NCBI RefSeq assembly: GCF_003674065.1
Contig: NZ_RDBE01000001.1
Coordinates: 395,614-459,613 of the forward strand
Origin: Nocardioides mangrovicus
Lineage (GTDB): Bacteria; Actinomycetota; Actinomycetes; Propionibacteriales; Nocardioidaceae
DNA length: 64,000 nucleotides
Direction of reading: 5' to 3'
Part shown: positions 18,188-26,597 of the stretch, piece after piece
Numbering within the stretch: the stretch's first letter is position 1
Layout of the letters: every line of letters begins with the position of its first letter
The notes under the pieces: generated by a model
The model's input: the letters and a program-made list of their open reading frames with translations, nothing else
Database searches by the model: none
Told to the model about the DNA's origin: nothing
Program-made: the position numbers and the translations under genes

Positions 18188-18865
18188 CTACTCCGAGACG
18201 ACGCTGACCGTGATCGTCGGGTTGCCGCAGCTCGCCGCCTGGTCGGAGATCGCGGCCTTCTCCGCGGAGTCCTGGGTCAGGCCCCACCGGATCTTCACCG
18301 CGACCCAGTGCTCGACGTAGGCGCAGTCGTCGTCGGCGGGCAGCCACTCGGCGGGGTCGCGGTCGCCCTTGGAGCGGTTGGAGGAGGCCGAGACGGCGGC
18401 CAGCGTGCGGTCGTCGCCGAGGTCGTTGGCGTAGTCCTCACGGTGCTGGGCGGTCCACGCCGAGGCGCCGGAGTCCCAGGCCTCAGCCAGCGGGACGAGG
18501 TGGTCGATGTCGAAGTCGGAGGCGTCGGTGGTGGTGACGCCGTCGTAGCTGGAGTACCACTCACCGCCATTGAGCGAGCAGCTCGAGCCGACCGTCGGCG
18601 CCTGCGTGGCCTCGGCGATGAGCACCTCGTCGCGGGTGTCGCAGCCGTTGCCGTCGGCGTCGACCCAGATCGTGAACTTCGTCCGCTCGTAGCCGGTGCG
18701 GTCCTCGGCGGCGACCGGGATGTGGGAGATCGCGGTCGACAGGGAGGCGCTGTAGGAGGAGTCGGCCCGAGCAGCAGCATGGGCGGCGGGTGCGTTGAGC
18801 GGCACCAGCACGAGGGTGGCGGCGGCAGCGGTCAGGACGCGCAGTGGGGTGAGCACGGCGTCCAC
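18188..18865 (-). CDS. Secreted HNH-family endonuclease
   Basis: A 225-aa protein with an N-terminal signal peptide (hydrophobic core about 10-26, ending APAAHA before the cleavage point near residue 31). The mature domain resembles the DUF1524/HNH endonuclease group. DFDIDHLVPLAEAWDSGAS carries the metal-linked DH pair. NDLGDDRTLAAVSASSNRSKGDRDPAEWLP supplies the conserved asparagines and the SKGDRDP-W-P signature. Four cysteines in the mature part probably form disulfides. It is likely an extracellular nuclease for nutrient scavenging or attack on foreign DNA. The start is GTG; another GTG three codons in is equally possible. It diverges from the amylosucrase gene. Confidence 0.85.
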   Translation of the reverse strand: MDAVLTPLRVLTAAAATLVLVPLNAPAAHAAARADSSYSASLSTAISHIPVAAEDRTGYERTKFTIWVDADGNGCDTRDEVLIAEATQAPTVGSSCSLNGGEWYSSYDGVTTTDASDFDIDHLVPLAEAWDSGASAWTAQHREDYANDLGDDRTLAAVSASSNRSKGDRDPAEWLPADDDCAYVEHWVAVKIRWGLTQDSAEKAAISDQAASCGNPTITVSVVSE

Positions 18866-18956
18866 GCTGACGAGGGTGCCGGCCGGGCGGAACCCTCATG
18901 TCCGTGCACTGCACAGGTATGAGCAAACGGCCGGCCACGTGCGTTTGAATAGTCGG

Positions 18957-20834
18957 GTGGAGACGGGCCTGGAGCGCGCGCTGGCCGGGCTCGCTGCGCA
19001 CCGGGTGACGGCGTTCGAGGACCGGGTCGAGCGCTGGCGGCAGGACCTGGTCGACGCCGCCGCGCAGGTCTACCCCGACGACGACCGGCTGGTCGAGGAC
19101 CTGGTGTGCCTGGCCGCGCGGGCCTACGCCGAGCGCAGCGAGGACCTCCACCGCCTCGACGAGCGCCGGCTGCTGCGTCCGGACTGGCTGCAGCAGCCCG
19201 GGATGGTCGGCTACGCCTGCTACGCCGACCGCTTCGGCGGCGACCTGGCCGGCGTGGCCGGGCACGTGGACCACCTCGCCGAGCTGGGCGTCGGCTACCT
19301 GCACCTGATGCCGTTCCTCACCCCGCGGCCGGGGCCCAACGACGGCGGCTACGCGGTGATGGACTTCCGCTCGGTGCGCGCCGACCTCGGCACGGTGGAG
19401 GACGTGCGCGCCCTCGCCGCGTCGCTGCGGAGTCGAGGGATCAGCCTGGTCATGGACCTGGTGCTCAACCACGTCGCGCGCGAGCACGAGTGGGCCGTGG
19501 CCGCGCGCGCCGGCGACCCGGTGCACCGCGACTACTTCTGGCTCTTCGGTGACCGCACCGGGCCCGACGCCTACGAGGACACGCTGCCCGAGGTGTTCCC
19601 GGACTTCGCGCCGGGCAGCTTCAGCTGGGACGACGAGGCGCAGGCCTGGGTGTGGACCACCTTCAACTCCTGGCAGTGGGACCTCGACTGGTCCAACGCC
19701 CAGGTGCTGCGCGAGTTCGCCGACCTGGTGCTCACCTGGGCCAACGTCGGCGTCGAGGTGTTCCGGCTCGACGCCATCGCGTTCCTCTGGAAGCGGTTGG
19801 GCACGACCTGCCAGAACCAGCCGGAGGTGCACGCCGTCACCCAGCTGCTGCGGACGGTCGCGCGGATCGCGGCGCCGGCGGTGGCCTTCAAGGCCGAGGC
19901 GATCGTCGGCCCCGACGACCTGGTGCCCTACCTCGGTGTCGGCGAGCACGCCGGCCGGGTCAGCGACCTGGCCTACCACAACACGCTGATGGTGCAGGTC
20001 TGGTCGGCCCTGGCCAGCCACGACGCGACACTGGCGGTGCAGGCGCTGGCGGCGCTGCCGGACAAGCCGGCGTCGGGCACCTGGCTGACCTACGTGCGCT
20101 GCCACGACGACATCGGCTGGGCGATCGACGACCGCGACGCCGCCGCCGTGGGGCTCTCCGGCTTCGACCATCGGCGCTTCCTGGCCGACTGGTACGCCGG
20201 GGAGTTCCCCGGCTCCTGGGCGCGCGGCCTGGTCTTCCAGAGCAACGAGGCCACCGGCGACCGCCGCACCAGCGGCACCACCGCGAGCCTGGCCGGGCCG
20301 CAGGACCGTCACGGCGTGGAGCGCATCCTGCTCGCCCACGCCGTCGCGGCCGGCTGGGGCGGCATCCCGGTGGTGTGGAGCGGCGACGAGCTCGCTCAGC
20401 CCGACGACGACGCCTGGGCCGAGGTGCCCGAGCACGCCGGCGACAACCGCTGGGCGCACCGCCCGGCGCTGGACTGGTCGCGGGCCGCCGAACGCCACGA
20501 CACGACCACTGCGGCCGGTCGCGTGTTCACCGGTCTGGTGCACCTGTTCCGCGTGCGGGCCAGGCTGCCGCAGCTGCACGGCTCGGTGACCGGGCGGCCG
20601 CTGCGCGACCTGCCGCGTGGCGTGCTCGGGTTCGAGCGGCACCATCCCAGCGGCGCGTTCCTGGCACTGCACAACGTCACCGACCGCGACCAGGCGGTGC
20701 CCTACGACCGGATCCTGGGCGTCGGCCTCGTTCGTCCCTTCGACGTGCTGGCCGGCGTGCCGCTGCCGCCCCATGCCGCCGGCGACGTCGTCCTGCCGCC
20801 GTACGGCACCCTGTGGGTCGTGGAGCAGCCATGA
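18957..20834 (+). CDS. Amylosucrase-like GH13 enzyme
   Basis: A 625-aa GH13 enzyme. It has an N-terminal helical domain (about 1-85) as in amylosucrase, a TIM barrel, and a C-terminal beta domain. Conserved regions are DLVLNHV (I), FRLDAIAF with nucleophile D272 (II), FKAEAIV with acid/base E314 (III) and YVRCHDDIGW with D384/D385 (IV). Length and the helical N-terminus fit amylosucrase, which cleaves sucrose and transfers glucose to glucan; sucrose hydrolase is the near alternative. No signal peptide is visible, so it acts in the cytoplasm. The GTG is chosen because TTGAAT lies 6 nt upstream, a leaderless layout; TTG at 18945 is also in frame. It overlaps lacI by 4 nt. Confidence 0.88.
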   Translation: METGLERALAGLAAHRVTAFEDRVERWRQDLVDAAAQVYPDDDRLVEDLVCLAARAYAERSEDLHRLDERRLLRPDWLQQPGMVGYACYADRFGGDLAGVAGHVDHLAELGVGYLHLMPFLTPRPGPNDGGYAVMDFRSVRADLGTVEDVRALAASLRSRGISLVMDLVLNHVAREHEWAVAARAGDPVHRDYFWLFGDRTGPDAYEDTLPEVFPDFAPGSFSWDDEAQAWVWTTFNSWQWDLDWSNAQVLREFADLVLTWANVGVEVFRLDAIAFLWKRLGTTCQNQPEVHAVTQLLRTVARIAAPAVAFKAEAIVGPDDLVPYLGVGEHAGRVSDLAYHNTLMVQVWSALASHDATLAVQALAALPDKPASGTWLTYVRCHDDIGWAIDDRDAAAVGLSGFDHRRFLADWYAGEFPGSWARGLVFQSNEATGDRRTSGTTASLAGPQDRHGVERILLAHAVAAGWGGIPVVWSGDELAQPDDDAWAEVPEHAGDNRWAHRPALDWSRAAERHDTTTAAGRVFTGLVHLFRVRARLPQLHGSVTGRPLRDLPRGVLGFERHHPSGAFLALHNVTDRDQAVPYDRILGVGLVRPFDVLAGVPLPPHAAGDVVLPPYGTLWVVEQP

Positions 20835-21850
20835 CCACCACGCCGCGTCGCACCCCCACGCTCGAGGACCTCGCCGCACGGGCCGGGGTCTCGCGCGCCA
20901 CCGCCAGCCGGGTGCTGCGCGGGCAGACCAACGTCAGCGACGAGGCGCGCGAGGCGGTGCTGGCCGCGGCCGAGGAGCTCTCCTACACGCCGAACCAGGC
21001 GGCCCGCTCGCTGGTCACCGGGCGCAGCAACTCACTCGCGTTCTGCGTCGATGAGTCCCAGGAGCGAATGTTCTCCGACCCGTTCTTCTTCGGCATGCTG
21101 CGCGGTGCCCAGGGGGTGGTGGCCGGGGCCGGCCAGCAGCTGGTCTTCACGGTGACCTCGCGCGAGGAGGAGCACCGGCGCTTCCTGGCCTACGCCGCCG
21201 CGGGCCACGTCGACGGAGTGCTGCTGCTCTCGCTGCACGGGCGCGACCGCCTGCCGCAGGAGCTGGAGGCGATCGGCGTGCCCACCGTGCTCAGCGGCCG
21301 GCCGCTCACCGGCGCATCGCTCTACTACGTCGACGCCGACAACGTCGGGGGCGGCCGGCTGGCCACCGAGCACCTGCGGCGCGCCGGGCGCCGGGTGGTG
21401 GCCCACGTGGCCGGCCCGCTGGACATGTGCGCCGGCCAGGACCGCCTCGCGGGCTACCGGGAGGCGCTGGGGGAGGACTTCGAGCCCGAGCTGGTCGAGT
21501 CGGCGGACTGGACGGTCGCCGGCGGCGAGGCGGCCACCGCCGAGCTGCTGCGGCGCCGGCCCGACCTCGACGCCGTCTTCGCCGGCTCCGACCTCGAGGC
21601 CCTCGGGGTCATCCGGGCGCTGGAGCACGCCGGGCGCCGGGTCGGCACCGGTGCCGACGAGGTGGCCGTCGTGGGCTTCGACGACGTGCAGGCCGCCGAC
21701 CAGCAGCGGGTGCCGCTCACCACCGTGCGCCAGCCGATCGCCGACCTCGGCGCCACCATGACCAGCCGGCTGCTGGAGCGGCTGGCCGGTGAGGATCCAC
21801 CGCGCAGCACGGTGCTGCCGGTGGAGCTGGTGGTCCGCCGTACCGCCTGA
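20831..21850 (+). CDS. LacI-family sugar regulator (upstream of the GH1 operon)
   Basis: A 339-aa LacI/GalR protein. The DNA-binding helix-turn-helix with hinge is at about 9-65 (TLEDLAARAGVSRATASRVLRGQTNVSDEAREAVLAAAEELSYTPNQAARSL); a periplasmic-binding-like sugar domain follows to the end. It is translationally coupled to the amylosucrase-like gene (ATGA overlap). A perfect 18-bp palindrome of LacI type lies just downstream of its stop, in the promoter of the importer/GH1 operon, which is its most likely target. The inducer is probably the sugar imported by that operon or its product. Confidence 0.92.
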   Translation: MTTTPRRTPTLEDLAARAGVSRATASRVLRGQTNVSDEAREAVLAAAEELSYTPNQAARSLVTGRSNSLAFCVDESQERMFSDPFFFGMLRGAQGVVAGAGQQLVFTVTSREEEHRRFLAYAAAGHVDGVLLLSLHGRDRLPQELEAIGVPTVLSGRPLTGASLYYVDADNVGGGRLATEHLRRAGRRVVAHVAGPLDMCAGQDRLAGYREALGEDFEPELVESADWTVAGGEAATAELLRRRPDLDAVFAGSDLEALGVIRALEHAGRRVGTGADEVAVVGFDDVQAADQQRVPLTTVRQPIADLGATMTSRLLERLAGEDPPRSTVLPVELVVRRTA

Positions 21851-21882
21851 CCTGCCCCTGACCTGCACCGATGCGCTGCTGG

Positions 21883-21911
21883 TTGACAGCGTGACCGGCG
21901 TCACTCATAGT
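21883..21911 (+). promoter_or_regulatory. Sigma-70-type promoter of the importer/GH1 operon
   Basis: A consensus -35 TTGACA (21883-21888), a 17-nt spacer and a -10 CATAGT (21906-21911, 4 of 6 matches) point to transcription starting at about 21918. The start is at the left edge of the LacI operator. This is the most consensus-like promoter in the window. Confidence 0.75.
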
Positions 21912-21920
21912 TCAGGCACT

Positions 21921-21938
21921 CGTGAGAGCGCTCTCACG
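21921..21938. promoter_or_regulatory. LacI-type operator
   Basis: CGTGAGAGCGCTCTCACG is a perfect 18-bp palindrome with the central CG of LacI/GalR operators. It resembles the TGGGAGCGCTCCCA sites known for CebR in Streptomyces. It lies between the promoter start point and the ribosome site of the solute-binding protein, where a bound repressor would block early elongation. Confidence 0.85.
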
Positions 21939-21956
21939 CACCGACCAGGAGGACCG

Positions 21957-23321
21957 ATGGCGCGACCAGCACCCACCCACCCGCTCCGGCGGACGGCCAC
22001 CGTCGTGGCCACCCTCAGCGTGGCCGCACTCGCCCTCGCCGGCTGCGGCTCCTCCTCGGGGAGCGAGGCCAACGGCGGCGCGGGCTCGGGCAAGTGCGGC
22101 ACCACCGACAAGACCACGCTGACCGTCGGGCTCTTCGGCACCTTCGGGTACAAGGAGAACGGGCTCTACGACGCCTACGAGAAGCGCTGCCCCAACATCA
22201 CCATCAAGCAGGACGTGGTGGAGCAGTCGGCCGACTACTGGACGCGGCTGAAGACCCGGCTGGCCAGCGGCAGCGGTCTCGACGACGTGCAGGCCATCGA
22301 GATCGGTTTCGTCGCCGACGTGGTCAAGAACCACGCCTCGCAGTTCGTGAACTGGAACGACGTGCCCCAGGCCGCCGACCTCAAGGCGGAGTTCTACCCC
22401 TGGAAGTGGCAGCAGGCCAGCAACTCCTCGGGCACCACCACCGTCGGCCTCGGCACCGACATCGGCCCCGAGGCGATGTGCTACCGCAAGGACCTGCTGG
22501 AGAAGGCCGGACTGCCCTCCGACCCGACCACGCTCGCCCAGCAGTGGAGCACCTGGGACGGCTTCTTCGCTTCCGCCAAGCAGTACGCGGACTCGACGTC
22601 GAAGCAGGCCGGCTCGGCGTTCCTCGACAGCCCGGCCAGCGTGTTCTCCACGGCGGTCTACCAGGGCACCACGGCCTACGCGAAGGACGATGGCAGCCCC
22701 GACGTCGAGAGCAGCGACGGCGTGCAGAACGCCTGGAAGCTGGCCACCGAGGCTGCGGCGGACAAGTACACCGCCGGGCTCGAGCAGTTCTCCCCGGCCT
22801 GGAACAAGGCCTTCGCGGGCGGCGCGTTCGCCACGCTGGCCTGCCCGACCTGGATGATGGGCTACATCCAGGGCCAGGCCGGCGACGACGCCTCCGGCAC
22901 GTGGGACATCGCGCCGGTACTGCCCGGCGGGGCCACCAACTGGGGTGGGTCGTGGCTCGGGGTGCCGACCAAGGCCCAGCACAAGGCGGCGGCCATCGCC
23001 TTCGTCGAGTGGCTCTCGGCCAAGCAGCAGCAGGTGGCGATGTGGACCTCGAAGAAGCAGGGCGGGCACTTCCCGTCGAACTCTCAGGCGGCGGCCGACC
23101 CGGCGGTCAGCCAGGCGACCAACAGCTACTTCAACGACGCGCCCTCGGGCCAGATCTTCGGCAAGATCGCCAGTGAGATGAAGATCCCGCCGATCGGTCT
23201 CTACGACACCCAGATCCAGGCCGCGATGACCAAGGAGCTGATCAACGTGGCCACCAAGGGCACCTCGCCCGACAAGGCCTGGACCGACGCGCTGGCCGCG
23301 GTCAAGCAGATCACTGGCTGA
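21957..23321 (+). CDS. Sugar ABC transporter substrate-binding lipoprotein
   Basis: A 454-aa family-1 extracellular binding protein. The signal peptide has arginines (R11-R12), a hydrophobic core and a lipobox LAGC ending at C30; a serine/glycine linker follows. The mature domain resembles binding proteins for di- and oligosaccharides (SGLDDVQAIEIGF, FPSNSQAAADP near the end). The ribosome site AGGAGG lies 5 nt before the ATG. It is first in an operon with two permeases and a GH1 glucosidase under a LacI operator. The ligand is probably a beta-glucoside such as cellobiose, inferred from the GH1 gene. Confidence 0.9.
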   Translation: MARPAPTHPLRRTATVVATLSVAALALAGCGSSSGSEANGGAGSGKCGTTDKTTLTVGLFGTFGYKENGLYDAYEKRCPNITIKQDVVEQSADYWTRLKTRLASGSGLDDVQAIEIGFVADVVKNHASQFVNWNDVPQAADLKAEFYPWKWQQASNSSGTTTVGLGTDIGPEAMCYRKDLLEKAGLPSDPTTLAQQWSTWDGFFASAKQYADSTSKQAGSAFLDSPASVFSTAVYQGTTAYAKDDGSPDVESSDGVQNAWKLATEAAADKYTAGLEQFSPAWNKAFAGGAFATLACPTWMMGYIQGQAGDDASGTWDIAPVLPGGATNWGGSWLGVPTKAQHKAAAIAFVEWLSAKQQQVAMWTSKKQGGHFPSNSQAAADPAVSQATNSYFNDAPSGQIFGKIASEMKIPPIGLYDTQIQAAMTKELINVATKGTSPDKAWTDALAAVKQITG

Positions 23322-23323
23322 GC

Positions 23324-24328
23324 ATGACCGTGCTCGAGTCCACCCAGGAGCTCGGCCTGGCGGACGACCGCGCCGCGGGACCGGAGGACACCCCTCGCCT
23401 CCGGCCCCGCGGCCGGGGTCGGAGGCGGGGTCAGGGCAAGCTCCCCGGCGCGCGGATCGGCTACGTCTTCGTCCTGCCGTTCTTCCTCGTCTTCGGCGCG
23501 TTCAGCCTCTACCCCTGGCTCGACACCGCGTGGGTGTCGCTGCACGACGTGCGGCTGTCCACCTACCAGCAGCAGAGCTGGGTCGGGCTGGCCAACTACC
23601 GCGAGCTGTTCACCAGCTCCTTCTTCTGGAACGCCTTCGCCAACACCTTGACGATCGGCGTGATCTCCACGGTGCCGCAGCTGGTGATGGCGCTCGGCAT
23701 CGCCCACCTGCTCAACTACCGGCTGCGCGGTCGCACCTTCTTCCGCGTGGCGATCCTGATGCCGTACGCCACCAGCCTGGCGGCGGCCACCGTGATCTTC
23801 CTCGAGCTCTTCGACTCCCGGCTCGGGCTGGTCAACTGGGCGCTGCACCTGGTGCACCTGCCCGAGGTCGACTGGCAGGGATCCCGCTGGCCCGCCCAGG
23901 TAGCGATCTCGACGATCATCACCTGGCGCTGGACCGGCTACAACGCGCTGATCTACCTGGCGGGCATGCAGTCGATCGACGCCGACCTCTACGACGCGGC
24001 GGCGGTGGACGGCGCCGGCAAGTGGCGCCAGTTCCTGCACGTGACGCTGCCCGGGCTGCGACCCACCATCTTGTTCACCATCGTGGTCTCGACCATCGGC
24101 GCCGCGCAGATCTTCGGCGAGCCGCTGCTCTACCACAACGGCATGCCCGACGGCGGCACGCAGGGGCAGTACCAGACGCTCGGCCTGCTGATGTACCAGC
24201 AGGGCTGGACCAACGACCGGCTCGGGCTCGCCTCGGCCACCGCCTGGACGATGTTCGTCATCATCCTGCTTGCGGTGGTCTCGAACCTGCTGGTCGCCCG
24301 GTGGCGTACGAGGGGAGAGCTGCGATGA
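23324..24328 (+). CDS. Sugar ABC transporter permease (MalF type)
   Basis: A 334-aa permease. A polar N-terminus rich in arginine (to about residue 42) precedes six membrane helices; the first is IGYVFVLPFFLVFGAFSLYP. The EAA loop reads DLYDAAAVDGAGKWRQFLHVTLPGLRPTI, the ATPase docking site. It begins 2 nt after the binding-protein stop. No ATPase gene is in this operon, so a shared ATPase, probably the MsiK-like one at 34290, is needed. Confidence 0.92.
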   Translation: MTVLESTQELGLADDRAAGPEDTPRLRPRGRGRRRGQGKLPGARIGYVFVLPFFLVFGAFSLYPWLDTAWVSLHDVRLSTYQQQSWVGLANYRELFTSSFFWNAFANTLTIGVISTVPQLVMALGIAHLLNYRLRGRTFFRVAILMPYATSLAAATVIFLELFDSRLGLVNWALHLVHLPEVDWQGSRWPAQVAISTIITWRWTGYNALIYLAGMQSIDADLYDAAAVDGAGKWRQFLHVTLPGLRPTILFTIVVSTIGAAQIFGEPLLYHNGMPDGGTQGQYQTLGLLMYQQGWTNDRLGLASATAWTMFVIILLAVVSNLLVARWRTRGELR

Positions 24329-25230
24329 CCACGATCGCGGAGTCGAGTGCCGAGGTCGGCGTCCGGCCGGTGCGCACGCGTCGGGCCCAGCGCAACCGGG
24401 AGGCCGGCGGCCGGCAGCTGCAGGCCGGGCCGTGGACCTACGTCGTCATCATCGCGGTCACGCTGGTCTCGGTGCTGCCGCTCTACTACACGGTCGTCAT
24501 GGCCTCGCACACCAACGCCGAGATGGCCGCGAAGACGCCGCCGTTCCTGCCTACGTTGGACTTCTTCAGCAACATGAGGACCGCGCTGAGCCTGGCCCCG
24601 CTCAACCACGGCCTGCTCAACTCGCTCATCGTGTGCACGGCTATCACCGCGGGCACCGTCTCGCTGTGCACGCTGGCCGGGTTCGCGTTCGCCAAGCTGC
24701 GCTTCCGCGGTGCGAATCTGCTGCTGGCGGTGTGTGTGGGCACGATGATGGTGCCGATGCAGATGGGCGTCATCCCGCTGTACATGCTGATGAGCCGGCT
24801 CGGTCTGGCCGGCCACCTCGGGGCGGTCATCCTGCCGACGCTGGTGACCGCGTTCGGTGTCTTCTTCATGCGCCAGTACATCGCCTCGGCGGTGCCCGAC
24901 GAGCTGGTCGAGGCCGCCTACATGGACGGCGCCGGACCGTTCCGGGTGTTCTTGTCGGTGGTGGTGCCGGCGGTGCGGCCGGCCATGGCGGTGCTGGCCA
25001 TGCTCACGTTCTTGATGAGCTGGAACGACTTCTTCTGGCCGATCATCGTGCTCAGCTCCCAGAACCCCACCGTGCAGGTGGCGTTCCAGAGCCTGGCCAC
25101 CGGTTACGCACCTCAGCAGTCGGTGATCATGGCCGGCACCCTCTACGGCACCGTCCCGGTGCTCATCGTGTTCGCCATCCTCGGCCGCCAGATCGTCGGC
25201 GGCATCATGCAAGGAGCGGTCAAGGGATGA
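24325..25230 (+). CDS. Sugar ABC transporter permease (MalG type)
   Basis: A 301-aa permease with a charged N-terminus and about six membrane segments. The EAA loop is ELVEAAYMDGAGPFRVFLSVVVPAVRPAM, and the C-terminal IVGGIMQGAVKG is typical of MalG/CebG-like subunits. ATGA overlaps at both ends couple it to the MalF-type gene and to the GH1 gene. It forms the pore with the preceding permease. Confidence 0.92.
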   Translation: MTTIAESSAEVGVRPVRTRRAQRNREAGGRQLQAGPWTYVVIIAVTLVSVLPLYYTVVMASHTNAEMAAKTPPFLPTLDFFSNMRTALSLAPLNHGLLNSLIVCTAITAGTVSLCTLAGFAFAKLRFRGANLLLAVCVGTMMVPMQMGVIPLYMLMSRLGLAGHLGAVILPTLVTAFGVFFMRQYIASAVPDELVEAAYMDGAGPFRVFLSVVVPAVRPAMAVLAMLTFLMSWNDFFWPIIVLSSQNPTVQVAFQSLATGYAPQQSVIMAGTLYGTVPVLIVFAILGRQIVGGIMQGAVKG

Positions 25231-26597
25231 CTACCCGCAGGTTCCCCGAGGGCTTCGAGTGGGGCATGGGCACGGCGGCGTACCAGATCGAGGGCGGTGT
25301 CCACGAGGGCGGCCGCGGGCCGAGCATCTGGGACACCTTCAGCCACACCCCCGGAGCCATCACCCGCGGCGACACCGGGGACGTGGCCTGCGACCACTAC
25401 CACCGGCTCGACCGCGACCTCGACCTGCTCGCCGAGCTCGCGATGCCGGCCTACCGGTTCTCGGTGGCCTGGCCGCGGGTGATGCCCGACGGCCGCACCC
25501 TCAACCAGGACGGCCTCGACTTCTACGCCCGCCTGGTCGACGGACTGCTCGACCGCGGGATCGAGCCGATGCTCACGCTCTACCACTGGGACCTGCCGCA
25601 GGCCCTGGAGGACGTCGGCGGTTGGCGCTCGCGCGAGACCGTCGACCGGTTCGCCGACTACGCCACGCTGGTGGGCAAGGAGCTCGGTGACCGCGTAGGC
25701 ACCCTCACCACGCTCAACGAGCCGTGGTGCACCGCCTACCTCGGCCACGCCACGGGCGAGCACGCACCCGGGCTGCGCGACCCTGCACTGGCCTATCCGG
25801 TGGCCCACCACCTCAACCTGGCGCACGGTCGCGCGGCCGCGGCGCTGCGCAGCGTCGTGCCGGCCAGTGCGCGGCTCTCGGTGACGCTTAACCTGCAGCA
25901 CGTAGTGGCCGCCTCCGACGAGCAGGCCGACCGCGACGCGGCCGAGCATGCGCGCGTGCTCTCCAACGACGTGTTCTTGGGCCCGATGCTGCGCGGCCGC
26001 TACGACGACGCCGTCTTCGAGGAGACCGCTCGGCTGACCGACTGGTCGTTCGTGCGCGACGGCGACGAGGCCGAGTGCTGCGTGCCGCTGGACTTCCTCG
26101 GGGTGAACTACTACTCACCGGGTCGCGTCAGTGCCACGCCCAACGACGACCCGTGGCCGGGCAGCCGCACGGCGTTCCGGGTGAGGATGCCCGAGCTGCC
26201 GCAGACCGTCATGGCGTGGCCGGTGCAGCCCTCGGCGCTGACCGAGCTGCTGACCGACGTGCATCGTGAGTACCGGGTGCCGCTGGTGGTCACCGAGAAC
26301 GGCATCGCCGGCCACGACGTCGTCGACGCCGAGCACCGGGTGCGCGACGGGCACCGGATCGACTACCTGCGCGACCACCTCGGCGCCGTGCTCGACGCCG
26401 TCGACGCCGGTGCCGACGTTCGCGGCTACGTCGCCTGGACCTTCTTGGACAACTTCGAGTGGGCCTGGGGCTATGAGATGCGGTTCGGTCTGGTGCACGT
26501 GGACTTCGACACCCTGGTGCGCACGCCGAAGGACTCCGCGCACTGGCTGAGCGACGTCATCGCCCGCAACCGCCTGCTCCTTCCCGAACGGCCCTGA
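25227..26597 (+). CDS. GH1 beta-glucosidase
   Basis: A 456-aa cytoplasmic glycosidase of GH1 length. The N-terminal FEWGMGTAAYQIEGGVHEGGRGPSIWDTF is the family signature. TLNEPW holds the acid/base E165 and VTENG the nucleophile E357. LDNFEWAWGYEMRFGLVHVDF near the end shapes the sugar site. It hydrolyses beta-glucosides brought in by the importer encoded before it. Its last 41 bases overlap, in antisense, the 3' end of the alpha-galactosidase gene. Confidence 0.95.
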   Translation: MTTRRFPEGFEWGMGTAAYQIEGGVHEGGRGPSIWDTFSHTPGAITRGDTGDVACDHYHRLDRDLDLLAELAMPAYRFSVAWPRVMPDGRTLNQDGLDFYARLVDGLLDRGIEPMLTLYHWDLPQALEDVGGWRSRETVDRFADYATLVGKELGDRVGTLTTLNEPWCTAYLGHATGEHAPGLRDPALAYPVAHHLNLAHGRAAAALRSVVPASARLSVTLNLQHVVAASDEQADRDAAEHARVLSNDVFLGPMLRGRYDDAVFEETARLTDWSFVRDGDEAECCVPLDFLGVNYYSPGRVSATPNDDPWPGSRTAFRVRMPELPQTVMAWPVQPSALTELLTDVHREYRVPLVVTENGIAGHDVVDAEHRVRDGHRIDYLRDHLGAVLDAVDAGADVRGYVAWTFLDNFEWAWGYEMRFGLVHVDFDTLVRTPKDSAHWLSDVIARNRLLLPERP

